Shown here: piece by piece, positions 18,370-28,106 of the stretch
How the letters are laid out: each line of letters opens with the position of its first letter
Position numbering within the stretch: the first letter of the stretch is position 1
Source: Candidatus Aminicenantota bacterium
GTDB taxonomy: Bacteria; Acidobacteriota; Aminicenantia; Aminicenantales; Aminicenantaceae
Length of the DNA: 64,000 nucleotides
Direction: 5' to 3'
Assembly (NCBI GenBank): GCA_011772495.1
Contig: WVZL01000032.1
Span: 77,893 to 141,892, forward strand
Position numbers and translations under genes: made by a program
The notes under the pieces: generated by a model
What the model saw: the letters and a program-made list of their open reading frames with translations, nothing else
Told to the model about the DNA's origin: nothing
The model's database searches: none

Positions 18370-19666
18370 TCTGGTCAGCTTTCTCGGGATTTTTTTTCTG
18401 GCAGCCTTTGCCTGGCTGTGCTCGGCTAATCGAAGGGTCGTCAATTGGAGGGTGGTCCTTTGGGGAGTGGCCTTGCAGTTCTTTTTTGCCTTTTTCATTT
18501 TTGTGGTCCCCATAGGTGCCAAGTTTTTTCTTCTGGTGAATAAAGTGGTAGTGGCAGTTCTGGAAAGTGCAACCGCAGGCACCAAATTTCTTTTTGGTCG
18601 GCTGGCTCTTCCCCCGGGAACAGTCAACGAAGCAGGAGAGACTTCATTGGGCTATTTTTTGGCTTTCCAGGCCCTCCCGACTGTCATTTTCTTTGCAGCC
18701 ATAGTAGGAGCTCTTTATTATCTGAAAATCATGCCTTTGGTCATCAGAGGTTTTTCTTACGTCTTCACCAGGCTGATGCGGATCAGCGGAGCCGAATCCC
18801 TGTGTGCCTCGAGCAACATTTTTGTGGGCATCGAATCTGCCCTTGTTATCCAGCCCCACCTGAAAAAAATGACCCGTTCGGAACTGGTGACGATCCTGTC
18901 AGCCGCGATGGGAACGATAGCCTCGACCGTCCTGGCCCTCTACGTTTTCTTTCTTCAAAATGAGCTGCCGACCATAGCTGGGCACCTTGTCTCTGCTTCT
19001 GTTCTATCAGCCCCGGCAGCTGTGGTCATGGCCAAGCTGATCATGCCCGAAACCGAAAAGCCCGAAACTCTAGGGGTGGATGTCAAACCCCATTATGAAC
19101 GGGCAGATAATCTCATCATGTCCATCATCAATGGGGCTAACAGTGGCCTGCGATTCCTGGGAGGGATCGTGGCTCTGCTCCTGGCCTTTTTGGGAGTGGT
19201 CGCTCTGATCAATCTTGTACTCGGGCAGCTCGCCGTCCCTCTGAACAACTGGTTTGGCTGGAATGTTGATTTATCTTTAGAGAATCTCTTGGGATACATC
19301 TTTTATCCTTTCACCATCATTTTGGGTGTCCCTCCTGATGATGCCTTTAAGATTGCACAGATTATCGGAGAGAGAACCATCGTCACCGAAGTCACATCTT
19401 ATCAACATCTCTCTCAACTCATGGCCAAAGGAGAGCTTCTCCATCCCCGTTCGGCTCTGATCGCCTCCTATGCCCTTTGTGGCTTCGCTCACATTGCTTC
19501 CTTGGCCATTTTTGTGGGAGGAATAGGGGTTTTGGTCCCCAGCAGGCTGAAGGATCTATCCCGGTTGGGGTTCAGAGCCTTGCTGGCCGCAACTCTGGCC
19601 TCTCTCATGACTGGAGCCATTGCCGGGACTTTCTTCACTCAGAGTTCGATCTTGCTAGGCAAATAA
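18356..19666 (+). CDS. nupC: NupC family concentrative nucleoside transporter
   Basis: Multi-TM; SGAESLCASSNIFVGIESALVIQPHLKKMTRSEL; GFAHIASLAIFVGGIGVLVPSR. Confidence 0.92.
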   Translation: MELYNLVSFLGIFFLAAFAWLCSANRRVVNWRVVLWGVALQFFFAFFIFVVPIGAKFFLLVNKVVVAVLESATAGTKFLFGRLALPPGTVNEAGETSLGYFLAFQALPTVIFFAAIVGALYYLKIMPLVIRGFSYVFTRLMRISGAESLCASSNIFVGIESALVIQPHLKKMTRSELVTILSAAMGTIASTVLALYVFFLQNELPTIAGHLVSASVLSAPAAVVMAKLIMPETEKPETLGVDVKPHYERADNLIMSIINGANSGLRFLGGIVALLLAFLGVVALINLVLGQLAVPLNNWFGWNVDLSLENLLGYIFYPFTIILGVPPDDAFKIAQIIGERTIVTEVTSYQHLSQLMAKGELLHPRSALIASYALCGFAHIASLAIFVGGIGVLVPSRLKDLSRLGFRALLAATLASLMTGAIAGTFFTQSSILLGK

Positions 19667-19698
19667 ATACTGAAAAAATAGAAGAGAAACACTGCCTA

Positions 19699-19770
19699 AC
19701 TAGACAAACTAGATAAACTAGACAAACTGAATAAACTAGCCAGACTAGATAAACTAGACAAACTAAATAT
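19699..19770. repeat. Minisatellite, 8 units of 9 bp (ACTAGAYAA)
   Basis: ACTAG-type starts at 19699, 19708, 19717, 19726, 19735, 19744, 19753, 19762; exact 9-bp period. Confidence 0.9.
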
Positions 19771-19858
19771 GCTGGGCAAGTAAATTTCTTGTCTTTTTAT
19801 TTTTTCCTGCTAAAATACTTTTGAATTCAGGAATTAAAGTCTATACGAGGAGATAGAT

Positions 19859-20731
19859 ATGCCAGCCTTCCTAAAAAAAATACTTTGGGCCACAGATTTT
19901 TCTGATGAAGCCCAGGAAGCTTGTCTGTACGCTGTGAATTTTGCCAAAGAATTAAAGGCCAACCTTATCGCCCTGCATGTCGTGCCTGATTTTTCTCCTG
20001 CTCTCTACAACACTTCTTATACTATTAAGGGAGAGCTCGCCAAGAGGGTTAATTTTCAGAAGAAAGAAGCCAGAAAGAAACTCGAAGGCATCATGAAAGC
20101 AAAAGAAAAATCATTCAAAGTCCTGATCAAAGAGGGCTCTCCTTCAAAGAAGATCATAGAAACTGCCGAGGAAGAGAAGGTCGATTTGATCGTCATCGGC
20201 AAAAGAGGGTTATCTGCCGTGGAGAAGCTCTTCATCGGCAGCGTGGCTAACCAGGTCTTGAGGCATTCTCCAGTCCCGGTTTTGATCACCAAGAAGTGTA
20301 TTCAAAAGCCGGGAGTGAAGAAAATTCTGGTGCCCACAGATTTCACTCCCCAGGAAGATACAGAGAGAGAATATGCCTGGAAATTGGCTAAGGCGTTTGA
20401 TGCTGACCTTACTCTGCTTCATGTTCTTGAGCTGCATGATTATGAGTTTTCTCCCCGGGTTCTGGATGAGATGTTTGATGCCCTATTGCAGAAACTCCGC
20501 CAGAGAAAGAAGAAGGAGAAACAAGATATAAAGGTTGATGAAGAAGTCTACAGGGCCCTTAATGCGGCCCTCGGAATCGTCGATTTTGCTGAGACTCATC
20601 ACTTCGACTTGATTGTGATATCTACTTATGTCAGAAGCAAACTGGAGCGATTTTTTCTCGGCAGTACCACCGAAAAAGTCATTTCCTACACTCACATACC
20701 TGTATTTGCCATTCCTCCCGTAAAAAAATAA
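19859..20731 (+). CDS. Universal stress protein, two UspA domains
   Basis: ILWATDFSDEAQEA...GKRGLSAVEKLFIGSVANQVLRHSPVPVLI and second repeat ILVPTDFTPQ...FFLGSTTEKVISYTHIPVFAIP. Confidence 0.92.
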   Translation: MPAFLKKILWATDFSDEAQEACLYAVNFAKELKANLIALHVVPDFSPALYNTSYTIKGELAKRVNFQKKEARKKLEGIMKAKEKSFKVLIKEGSPSKKIIETAEEEKVDLIVIGKRGLSAVEKLFIGSVANQVLRHSPVPVLITKKCIQKPGVKKILVPTDFTPQEDTEREYAWKLAKAFDADLTLLHVLELHDYEFSPRVLDEMFDALLQKLRQRKKKEKQDIKVDEEVYRALNAALGIVDFAETHHFDLIVISTYVRSKLERFFLGSTTEKVISYTHIPVFAIPPVKK

Positions 20732-20761
20732 ATAGCCTTGATTATTCATGATTTGAGGTTG

Positions 20762-20832
20762 CTGCAGATACAAGGCGTAGCGCACGAAGCTGTGGTCATC
20801 CACCGCGAATGCGCTGTAACGCAGTAGATGCA
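20762..20832. repeat. REP-like palindromic element with nested hairpin
   Basis: CTGCAGATACAAGGCGTAGCGCA ... TGCGCTGTAACGCAGTAGATGCAG arms around a GTGG-TCAT-CCAC hairpin. Confidence 0.65.
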
Positions 20833-20993
20833 GTGAGATTGGCTCGGCAAAGGGTAAAAGATGCCGATATAGAATTAAAAGAAAATATTATTTACAGATT
20901 GTCTCCTTTGACATTAATAGTAATCATACTAATACGTTGATATCATTGAAAATATATGTTAGTATCGGCAGTTTTTATGAATAATTCAGGAAA

Positions 20994-22097
20994 GTGAAGG
21001 TGGAGGATAGCCGAAAATATTGGGTTGCTTTCAACCTCGTTTTCGCCGAGAATTTAAAGTCAGCGAAAAAAATATATGAGCGTTTTCCTTCTCTGGAGGA
21101 AGTTTTTAAGACAGGGAAAGAAACGCTCCGTTCTTTAGGCGCCAGCGAAGAGCAGGCTCAGAGAGCTGTTGCTCCCGGGATCCTCGATCAAGCTTCGAGA
21201 GAGATCGAGCGGCTGGAGAGAAAAGATTATACTCTACTGACTCTAAAGGGTAAGGAATATCCAGAGTATCTGAGAGAAATATTCGATCCTCCCTACGTTA
21301 TTTATTGTGCAGGGAATGTGGATGTATTGAAGGAACCGGCTGTTTCCATCGTGGGGGCGCGAAAGCCGACCCCTTACGGCAGAGCTGTGGCAGAGAAGCT
21401 GGCCGAAGATTTAGCCTCGCGCGGCTTGGTTATCGTAAGCGGCATGGCCCGGGGCATTGATTCTATAGCTCATTGGGGAGCCTTGAAAGGAGGAAAGACC
21501 TTAGCTGTGTTAGGTTCAGGGCTTGAAAACATCTATCCTAGAGAGAATAGATCTCTGTTCGAAAAAATCAAAGACGAGGGGGCTGTGATCTCCGAGTTTC
21601 CTCTTAAAGCTCCGCCCCTGGGCTTTCACTTTCCTATCCGGAACAGGATCATCAGTGGTCTTTCGCAGGCGGTAGTAGTAGTGGAAGCAGCTCGAAGAAG
21701 TGGTTCGTTGATTTCAGCTCGTTTAGCCTTGGAGCAGAACAGGGAAGTGATGGCTGTTCCTGGTGCTGTGACCTCTGATTTTAGCCAGGGGACGAACTGG
21801 TTGATAAAGACCGGCGCCAAATTAGTTGAGAACTGGGTAGATGTGGCTGAGGAGCTTCGCTCTCCCTTGAAAGAAAAGCTGTTATCACAGAAAGAGGAAA
21901 AGAAGAGTATGCCGGCTCTCAAACCAGAGGAAAAAAGAGTCTTTGAGTTTCTTAAGATAGATTCCCTCACTCATATTGATGAGCTGGTTGGGAAGACAGA
22001 TCTTTCAGTTTCAGAACTACTGGCCATACTGCTCAATTTGGAGCTGAAAGAGCTAATCATGCAAAATCCGGGAAAATATTTTCAGAGGAGAAAGTGA
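20994..22097 (+). CDS. dprA: DNA processing protein DprA
   Basis: VSIVGARKPTPYGRAVAEKLAEDLASRGLVIVSGMARGIDSIAHWGAL...RSGSLISARLALEQNREVMAVPG; GTG start. Confidence 0.95.
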   Translation: MKVEDSRKYWVAFNLVFAENLKSAKKIYERFPSLEEVFKTGKETLRSLGASEEQAQRAVAPGILDQASREIERLERKDYTLLTLKGKEYPEYLREIFDPPYVIYCAGNVDVLKEPAVSIVGARKPTPYGRAVAEKLAEDLASRGLVIVSGMARGIDSIAHWGALKGGKTLAVLGSGLENIYPRENRSLFEKIKDEGAVISEFPLKAPPLGFHFPIRNRIISGLSQAVVVVEAARRSGSLISARLALEQNREVMAVPGAVTSDFSQGTNWLIKTGAKLVENWVDVAEELRSPLKEKLLSQKEEKKSMPALKPEEKRVFEFLKIDSLTHIDELVGKTDLSVSELLAILLNLELKELIMQNPGKYFQRRK

Positions 22098-24353
22098 ATG
22101 CAGAAGTCTCTAGTCATTGTTGAGTCTCCTGCCAAGGCTAAGACGGTTAATCGCTACTTAGGCTCTGGCTATCTGGTTAAAGCCTCCATGGGTCATATCA
22201 GAGACCTACCCAAAAAGAAGCTGGGAGTTGAAATCGAGAATGATTTTAAGCCTGAGTATAAGATCATTCCGGAGAAGAAAAAAATTGTGACTGAGCTCCA
22301 AAAATGGGCCAAGAAGTGCGACTCCGTCGTCTTGGCTGCTGACCCAGACAGAGAAGGAGAAGCTATCTGCTGGCATTTGAGTCACCTATTGAAGAACGCG
22401 AATAAGAATATCTATCGTGTCCTCCTTCACGAGATAACCAAAAAAGCAGTCACAGAGGCTTTTAAGAATTTAGGAGAACTCGATCAGAATAAGATAAGAA
22501 CCCAGCAGACACGTAGAATTCTCGATAGATTGGTCGGTTACCTGATCAGCCCCTTGCTTTGGAAGAAAATAGGAAGAGGATTGAGTGCGGGGAGAGTCCA
22601 GTCTGTGGCTCTGCGGTTGATAAGCGAACGGGAAAAGGAAATAAAGGATTTTGTTTCAGAGGAATATTGGACAATTGCAGCTCATCTCCAGGCCGCCAAC
22701 CCTCCTCCGTTTAAAGCTGCCTTGACGAAGATTGAAGGTCAGAAAGCCAAGATTGAAGACGGCAAAAAAGCTGAGGAGATAGTCGGAGAACTCCAGAAAG
22801 CCCCCTTCATTCTCAAAGGGGTAAAAGTCGAGGAAAAGAAGAAAAATCCCTATCCTCCCTATATAACCAGTACTCTTCAGCAGGACGCCTTTCGCTTCCT
22901 GCGTTTTCCTGTTAAAAGGACCATGAGCATTGCCCAAAGGTTGTATGAGGGGCTTGATATCGGAGACCGAGGATCGGTGGGGCTGATCACTTACATGAGG
23001 ACAGACTCAGTACGCGTGTCTAACTTGGCCATTTCTTTAGCGAGAAAATATATCGAGAAGAATTATCCCCCTGAATATCTCCCTGACAAGGCACGCGTTT
23101 TCAAGAACAAGCGAAAAGCCCAAGATGCTCATGAAGCCATCCGGCCTACGTCCTTTGACCTTTCTCCTGAAGAGGTAAAGCCTTATTTGAAAAAAGAGGA
23201 ATACAGCCTCTACAATCTGATCTGGAAAAGGTTTTTAGCCACTCAGATGAGTTCAGCTGTAGTGGAAGAATCCGAGTTTGAAATCGAGGCTTCCAAATAT
23301 CTGTTTAAAGCAAAGGGAGAGGTCATGAAATTTGACGGCTTCTTGACCCTTTTCCCTAAGCCCAAGAAAGAAGAAGACATCTTGCCCAAGGTTACAGAGG
23401 GAGAGGAGCTGACATTGCTGGAGCTGGAGCCCAAGCAAAATTTTACCCAGCCTCCTCCTCGTTTCACCGAAGGAAGCCTAGTTAAAGAGTTGGAGGCTAA
23501 AGGCATCGGTCGGCCGAGTACTTATGCTCCCATCATCGCCACCTTGCAGGATCGAGTTTATGTGGTCAAAGAAAAGGGGAGATTTATTCCCACTGATCTC
23601 GGGCTTTTCGTCACGGATTATTTGGTCAAGACTTTTCCTGATTTGATGGAACTCAAATTTACGGCTCGGATGGAAGAGGAGCTGGACCGTATCAGTGAAG
23701 GTGAGCAGGATTGGGTAGATGCGCTAAGAAAGTATTATGAGCGTCTTGACCGGGACTTAAAACAGGGTATGGAGGCTGAAGGCTTTAAGAAGAAAGGGAT
23801 TCCTCTGGATGAAACTTGTCCCCGCTGCGAACGGCAACTGGTCATCAAGGATGGGCGCTATGGAAGATTTGTGGCCTGCTCCGGCTATCCGGACTGCGAA
23901 TATAAAGGAAGCCTCCAAAAGAAGGAAGCCGAGCCCTTGGAAGAGAAATGTCCTCGGTGCGGAAATCAATTGGTTGTCAGATATGGAAAATACGGCAGTT
24001 TTATTGCCTGTTCCAATTATCCCCAGTGCACTTATACTAAAAAAGAAAGTCGCGATACGGGAATTCCGTGCCCTAGGAGTTGCGGAGGCAAAATCCTGAG
24101 AAAAAAAACAAGAAAAGGGAAGATATTTTTTGGCTGCGGCAATTATCCCCAGTGTGATTTTGCCACCTGGGATGAGCCGGTCAAACAGCCCTGTCCGGAA
24201 TGCAGCCGTGAATTTGTTCTCCGCAAGAGTCCAATAAAAGGGGATTCTTATCTTTACTGCAGTAATGAGGAATGCAGCTATAAAGAAATGACCGAGAAGA
24301 AGAAGATCTGGGAGAAAGAACCCACCCCTGGCGGGGAAGAAGATTCGCTATAA
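22098..24353 (+). CDS. topA: DNA topoisomerase I with four C-terminal zinc ribbons
   Basis: SLVIVESPAKAKTVNRYLG; YMRTDSVR; GRPSTYAPII; four CPxC...C..C zinc-ribbon repeats. Confidence 0.97.
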   Translation: MQKSLVIVESPAKAKTVNRYLGSGYLVKASMGHIRDLPKKKLGVEIENDFKPEYKIIPEKKKIVTELQKWAKKCDSVVLAADPDREGEAICWHLSHLLKNANKNIYRVLLHEITKKAVTEAFKNLGELDQNKIRTQQTRRILDRLVGYLISPLLWKKIGRGLSAGRVQSVALRLISEREKEIKDFVSEEYWTIAAHLQAANPPPFKAALTKIEGQKAKIEDGKKAEEIVGELQKAPFILKGVKVEEKKKNPYPPYITSTLQQDAFRFLRFPVKRTMSIAQRLYEGLDIGDRGSVGLITYMRTDSVRVSNLAISLARKYIEKNYPPEYLPDKARVFKNKRKAQDAHEAIRPTSFDLSPEEVKPYLKKEEYSLYNLIWKRFLATQMSSAVVEESEFEIEASKYLFKAKGEVMKFDGFLTLFPKPKKEEDILPKVTEGEELTLLELEPKQNFTQPPPRFTEGSLVKELEAKGIGRPSTYAPIIATLQDRVYVVKEKGRFIPTDLGLFVTDYLVKTFPDLMELKFTARMEEELDRISEGEQDWVDALRKYYERLDRDLKQGMEAEGFKKKGIPLDETCPRCERQLVIKDGRYGRFVACSGYPDCEYKGSLQKKEAEPLEEKCPRCGNQLVVRYGKYGSFIACSNYPQCTYTKKESRDTGIPCPRSCGGKILRKKTRKGKIFFGCGNYPQCDFATWDEPVKQPCPECSREFVLRKSPIKGDSYLYCSNEECSYKEMTEKKKIWEKEPTPGGEEDSL

Positions 24354-24394
24354 GGCCTGAAGAAGTTTTCGGCATTCGGATTCTGGCTGAGTAA

Positions 24395-25279
24395 ATGAAA
24401 AAAGAGCTAACTCAATTCTTAAGCTATCTTAGGTATGAGAGGAATGCCTCTCTCTTGACGATCAAGAGTTATAAAACCGATTTGAACCAGCTGGCCGGAT
24501 TCATGGAGGAGAGGGGAGCAGGTTTGCAGGAGATCGACAATGTGCTTCTGAGAGGATTTTTAGCCAGGCTTCATGAGAGAAAAGACCGCAGGTCTACTGC
24601 AGCCCGGAAGCTGGCGGCGATACGCTCCTTTCTTCAGTTCTGTGTGGACAAAAAATGGTTGGAGGACAATCCGGCCAAGATGGTATCCACCCCCAAACAG
24701 GACAGACCTATGCCTTCCTTCCTTTCCGAGGAGGAGATGGCGAATTTCTTGGATTTGCCTTGCTCGAATAAGGTCTTAGATTTAAGGGATAAAGCTATCC
24801 TTGAACTCCTCTATGCTACCGGAATAAGGGTTAGTGAGCTGGTGGGAATAAGCCTTGCAGATGTAAGTTTTGAAGAAGGGCTTATTCGCGTCAGAGGGAA
24901 AGGGAAGAAGGAGAGGCTTTTGCCCTTCGGGAGGAAGGCTGGAGAAAGCCTGAGGCATTATCTTGGCGTGCGTCCCTCGATCAACAAAGGCAGAGTCGAT
25001 GAAAAGGCTCTTTTTTTAAACTACCGCGGCGAGAGATTAAGCCCTCGCTCAGTAGAACGGATCATCGATAAACATATCCGGCTCTCAGCTTTAAGGAGAA
25101 AAATCAGTCCTCATTCACTGCGTCACTCCTTTGCTTCTCATCTCTTGAGCCGCGGAGCTGACTTAAGGGTTATTCAGGAACTCTTGGGTCATGAGAGTTT
25201 GGCCACCACTCAGAAGTATACTCATCTAGATCTGGCCCAGTTGCTGAAAGTCTACCGGAAAAGTCATCCCCGTTCCTGA
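24395..25279 (+). CDS. xerC: XerC/XerD-type tyrosine recombinase
   Basis: ATGIRVSELVGISLADV (Arg), HSLRHSFASHLLSRGADLRVIQELLGHESLATTQKYTHL. Confidence 0.92.
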   Translation: MKKELTQFLSYLRYERNASLLTIKSYKTDLNQLAGFMEERGAGLQEIDNVLLRGFLARLHERKDRRSTAARKLAAIRSFLQFCVDKKWLEDNPAKMVSTPKQDRPMPSFLSEEEMANFLDLPCSNKVLDLRDKAILELLYATGIRVSELVGISLADVSFEEGLIRVRGKGKKERLLPFGRKAGESLRHYLGVRPSINKGRVDEKALFLNYRGERLSPRSVERIIDKHIRLSALRRKISPHSLRHSFASHLLSRGADLRVIQELLGHESLATTQKYTHLDLAQLLKVYRKSHPRS

Positions 25280-25471
25280 AAGCCCGGGTTTCGGATTTTC
25301 TGTCTTGGTCTTAGTAGTGTAACCATTCGTTGACTCGAAAGGCCCTTCCTTAGTTAACAATTATTGTCTTTTCTAAATTCGAGGTTTTTAAAAGAGTTGA
25401 TAATGAAGAAAATAGATCACAAGTTGGGTTGGCCTTGTTATTGCATAAAGAAGGAGCCAGAGGAGGTTAGC

Positions 25472-25783
25472 ATGAGAACGTTAATCAGAAAAGGCTTAGT
25501 GTTAAGCATTCTTTTGGCTCTTTTTCTTTCCTATCTCCCCTGCCTTCAAGCTGAGTCTAAGTCCAAGCAAGAGAAGATCAACCTCAACACTGCTTCTTTG
25601 AAAGAGCTCCAGAAGCTTCCCCAGATAGGAGCTAAAGTTGCTCAGCGAATCATCGACTACCGGAAAGCTCACGGAAAATTCAAGAAAATTGAAGAGCTCA
25701 TGAAGGTGAAAGGGATTGGCGAAAAAACTTTCAAGCAGATCAAAGATTTGATTACAGTTGGACCTTCGGCAAAAGCAAGGTGA
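25472..25783 (+). CDS. ComEA-like helix-hairpin-helix protein
   Basis: INLNTASLKELQKLPQIGAKVAQRIIDYRKAHGKFKKIEELMKVKGIGEKTFKQIKDLITV; signal-peptide-like N-terminus from ATG 25472. Confidence 0.88.
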   Translation: MRTLIRKGLVLSILLALFLSYLPCLQAESKSKQEKINLNTASLKELQKLPQIGAKVAQRIIDYRKAHGKFKKIEELMKVKGIGEKTFKQIKDLITVGPSAKAR

Positions 25784-25812
25784 AAGAAGGAGGCCCTGTC
25801 TCCTTCTTTTTA
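25783..25812 (+). terminator. Intrinsic terminator
   Basis: AAAGAAGGAG / CTCCTTCTTT perfect 10-bp stem, 7-nt loop, then T-rich. Confidence 0.8.
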
Positions 25813-25912
25813 AGCCTTGAGGGGTGATTCTATGGTCAATCCGTTACTAGAAATCATAAGAACTGGATGCAATACGCCAGAATAATTATTGAATGAGAAA
25901 TTGGGTTCAGAC

Positions 25913-26530
25913 CTAAGTTTTTTTCTCAGACTCTAAGTAAAGAAGAAGAAATTCTTTGAGTTTCTTCAAGGCGCGACCGCGGTGGCTAACCCTGTTTTTT
26001 TCTGCGGGCAAAAGTTCAGCAAAGGTCTTTTTCAAGGGTGGGTAGAAGAAAATTGGATCATAGCCGAATCCATAATTTCCTTTTTTCTCGAGGGTGATAA
26101 TACCTTTTACGCTTTCCTTGATTTCTTTGATAGTCTTTCCTTCAGTGGTCAATGCCAGGCAGGAGACGAACTGGGCTTTTCTCTTATCTGGAGGAACACC
26201 TTTCATCAGTTTCAGAACTTTTCGGATGTTTTTTTCATCGGTGGCTCGAGGACCAGAAAAGCGTGAGGAGAAGACTCCCGGAGCTCCTCCCAGGTATTCA
26301 ATCTCAAGACCGGAGTCTTCGGTCAGAGTTAGGAGCGAGTGTTGTTGGCTGTAGTAGAGACTTTTCCCCCGGGCATTTTCCTGAAAGGTTTTTCCCTTCT
26401 CTATAAAGATAGGCTTGGGGCTGAGTTGCTGAAGGCTTACGATTTCTAGCGGCAGGTCGGCGAGATAATCTTTTATCTCTTTTATTTTTCCCTGGTTGGT
26501 GGTGGCGAGGAGGAACTTTTTTTTAATCAA
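25913..26530 (-). CDS. rdgB: RdgB/HAM1 XTP/dITP pyrophosphatase
   Basis: LLATTNQGKIKEIKDYL; LTEDSGLEIEYLGGAPGVFSSRF; GNYGFGYDPIFF; VSHRGRALKKL. Confidence 0.95.
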   Translation of the reverse strand: MIKKKFLLATTNQGKIKEIKDYLADLPLEIVSLQQLSPKPIFIEKGKTFQENARGKSLYYSQQHSLLTLTEDSGLEIEYLGGAPGVFSSRFSGPRATDEKNIRKVLKLMKGVPPDKRKAQFVSCLALTTEGKTIKEIKESVKGIITLEKKGNYGFGYDPIFFYPPLKKTFAELLPAEKNRVSHRGRALKKLKEFLLLYLESEKKT

Positions 26531-27167
26531 TTCTCAGCTCGATGATTTTCTCATCCAAAAGGCGGTGGTTGAATTCTTGTTCCCTTTCTTTTGATGAAGA
26601 AAAGGAAAAGCTGATAGCAGAAAGCTTGTCTTCTTTCGTTAGCTGGAGTTCTTCTAGAGTTATGCCCATACTTGAAGCCAGCTTCTTGATGTGAATGGCC
26701 AATTCCCGAGGTTTTTTAGTCTTGAGTTCATAGTGGTAGAGCTGTTTTTTTATGAATTTTTCTTCAATCTTCCCGAAGAGAATCAGGGTTATGATCACTA
26801 AAAGGGCGAATATAACAGCTGGCAGATAGAAGCCTGCTCCCACCACCAGGCCTAGACCGGCCACGGCCCACAGGGTAGCTGCGGTGGTCAAGCCAAAGAC
26901 AATTCCTCGAGCCTGGATGATCGTCCCAGCTCCGATGAAACCGATTCCTGTTATCACCCCAGCAGCTATCCTCGTCAGGTCTCTTCCCATAGTTTCCTTT
27001 CCTTGGAACACGAGTCCAGAGAGGATCATCATCATGGCTGAACCGACACAGATGAGAATGTTTGTCCTGAATCCAGCCGGCTTTTCCCTGGTTTCTCTTT
27101 CTAGACCTATCAATCCTCCCAAGCCAATTGCCAGGATAAGTCTTAGGGCAATTTCGATTAAACTCAT
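26523..27167 (-). CDS. MgtC/SapB family membrane protein
   Basis: GLGGLIGLERETREKPAGFRTNILICVGSAMMM...RIAAGVITGIGFIGAGTII. Confidence 0.93.
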   Translation of the reverse strand: MSLIEIALRLILAIGLGGLIGLERETREKPAGFRTNILICVGSAMMMILSGLVFQGKETMGRDLTRIAAGVITGIGFIGAGTIIQARGIVFGLTTAATLWAVAGLGLVVGAGFYLPAVIFALLVIITLILFGKIEEKFIKKQLYHYELKTKKPRELAIHIKKLASSMGITLEELQLTKEDKLSAISFSFSSSKEREQEFNHRLLDEKIIELRID

Positions 27168-27200
27168 GTTATATCCCTCACCAGAAGAAATTCATATTTC

Positions 27201-28106
27201 TTACTGTCCTGGTTTATCTATGAAAAAGGAGAGGACAAAGAGGAGACTCAAGAAAATCGTATAAAGAGCAAACTTTAGGTTCTTGAGAAGCTGTTCAGGC
27301 TCTTCCATGACCTCCCTTTCTTTGATCGTCTTTCTTAGGAAGAGAAAGAAGTAAAAGAGGAGGAAGGGCGAGAAAAGGAAAAGGGATTGGAATCTAAAGG
27401 CAAAGGCGAAGTAAAAATAAGTCAGAAAAAAAACGAGAGCGCTGACAGTCATTCCCAAGAGCAATGATTTTTTAGAATACTTTCTGAGGGAGGCTCGATA
27501 ATCACCCGCCTTTTCTTTCAAGAAGCGAAACTCTGATAGTCGTTTGGCCACCAATAAAAAATTCCCAAAAGCCCACCAGCAAATCAGGAGACTGAGGGGA
27601 GGGAGAACAGTAGATGGAGAGAGAGCAAACCAGCCGATCAAGAATCGGATAGGATTATTGGCCGATTCTGATATGGCATCCAAGAAGGGGATGTCTTTTG
27701 TCCTCACTGGCTTGAGATTATAGATAAAGCCAGCCACCAAGAGGCCCAGAAGAGAGAAGAAGAAGCTGGCAGAAAATAAAAGAAAGGCAGGAATAAGGGC
27801 TGATAGGGTCAAAGCAAATCCCAACAGGGAGAAAGGAATGAGCCTGATCTCACCCTTTACCAAGGGACGATTTCGTTTCGTTGGATGGTGAATATCATAA
27901 GGTGCGTCAGCAATCTCGTTGATGACATAGTTGGCCATGGATATGAACAAGGTAAGCAGAAAAGCTGATAAGAGGCGAAGAATTGGAAAAAAATCAATAA
28001 ATGAAGAGAAATCTCTATGCAGGAAAAAGTAGGCTGCACTCCCTATGAATATGACGAGACTCCTGGGCCATCTCTCTAAGCGGGTTGCTCTCAGGTAGGG
28101 ATTCAA
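27201..28106 (-). CDS. UbiA-family prenyltransferase
   Basis: ATRLERWPRSLVIFIG; NEIADAPYDIHHPTKRNRPLVKGEI. Confidence 0.88.
   Translation of the reverse strand: MNPYLRATRLERWPRSLVIFIGSAAYFFLHRDFSSFIDFFPILRLLSAFLLTLFISMANYVINEIADAPYDIHHPTKRNRPLVKGEIRLIPFSLLGFALTLSALIPAFLLFSASFFFSLLGLLVAGFIYNLKPVRTKDIPFLDAISESANNPIRFLIGWFALSPSTVLPPLSLLICWWAFGNFLLVAKRLSEFRFLKEKAGDYRASLRKYSKKSLLLGMTVSALVFFLTYFYFAFAFRFQSLFLFSPFLLFYFFLFLRKTIKEREVMEEPEQLLKNLKFALYTIFLSLLFVLSFFIDKPGQ

Noticed and set aside
25905-25920. GGTTCAGACCTAAG resembling the repeat arm
   Set aside because: Too short and mismatched; overlaps the 3' end of rdgB without the inverted core.
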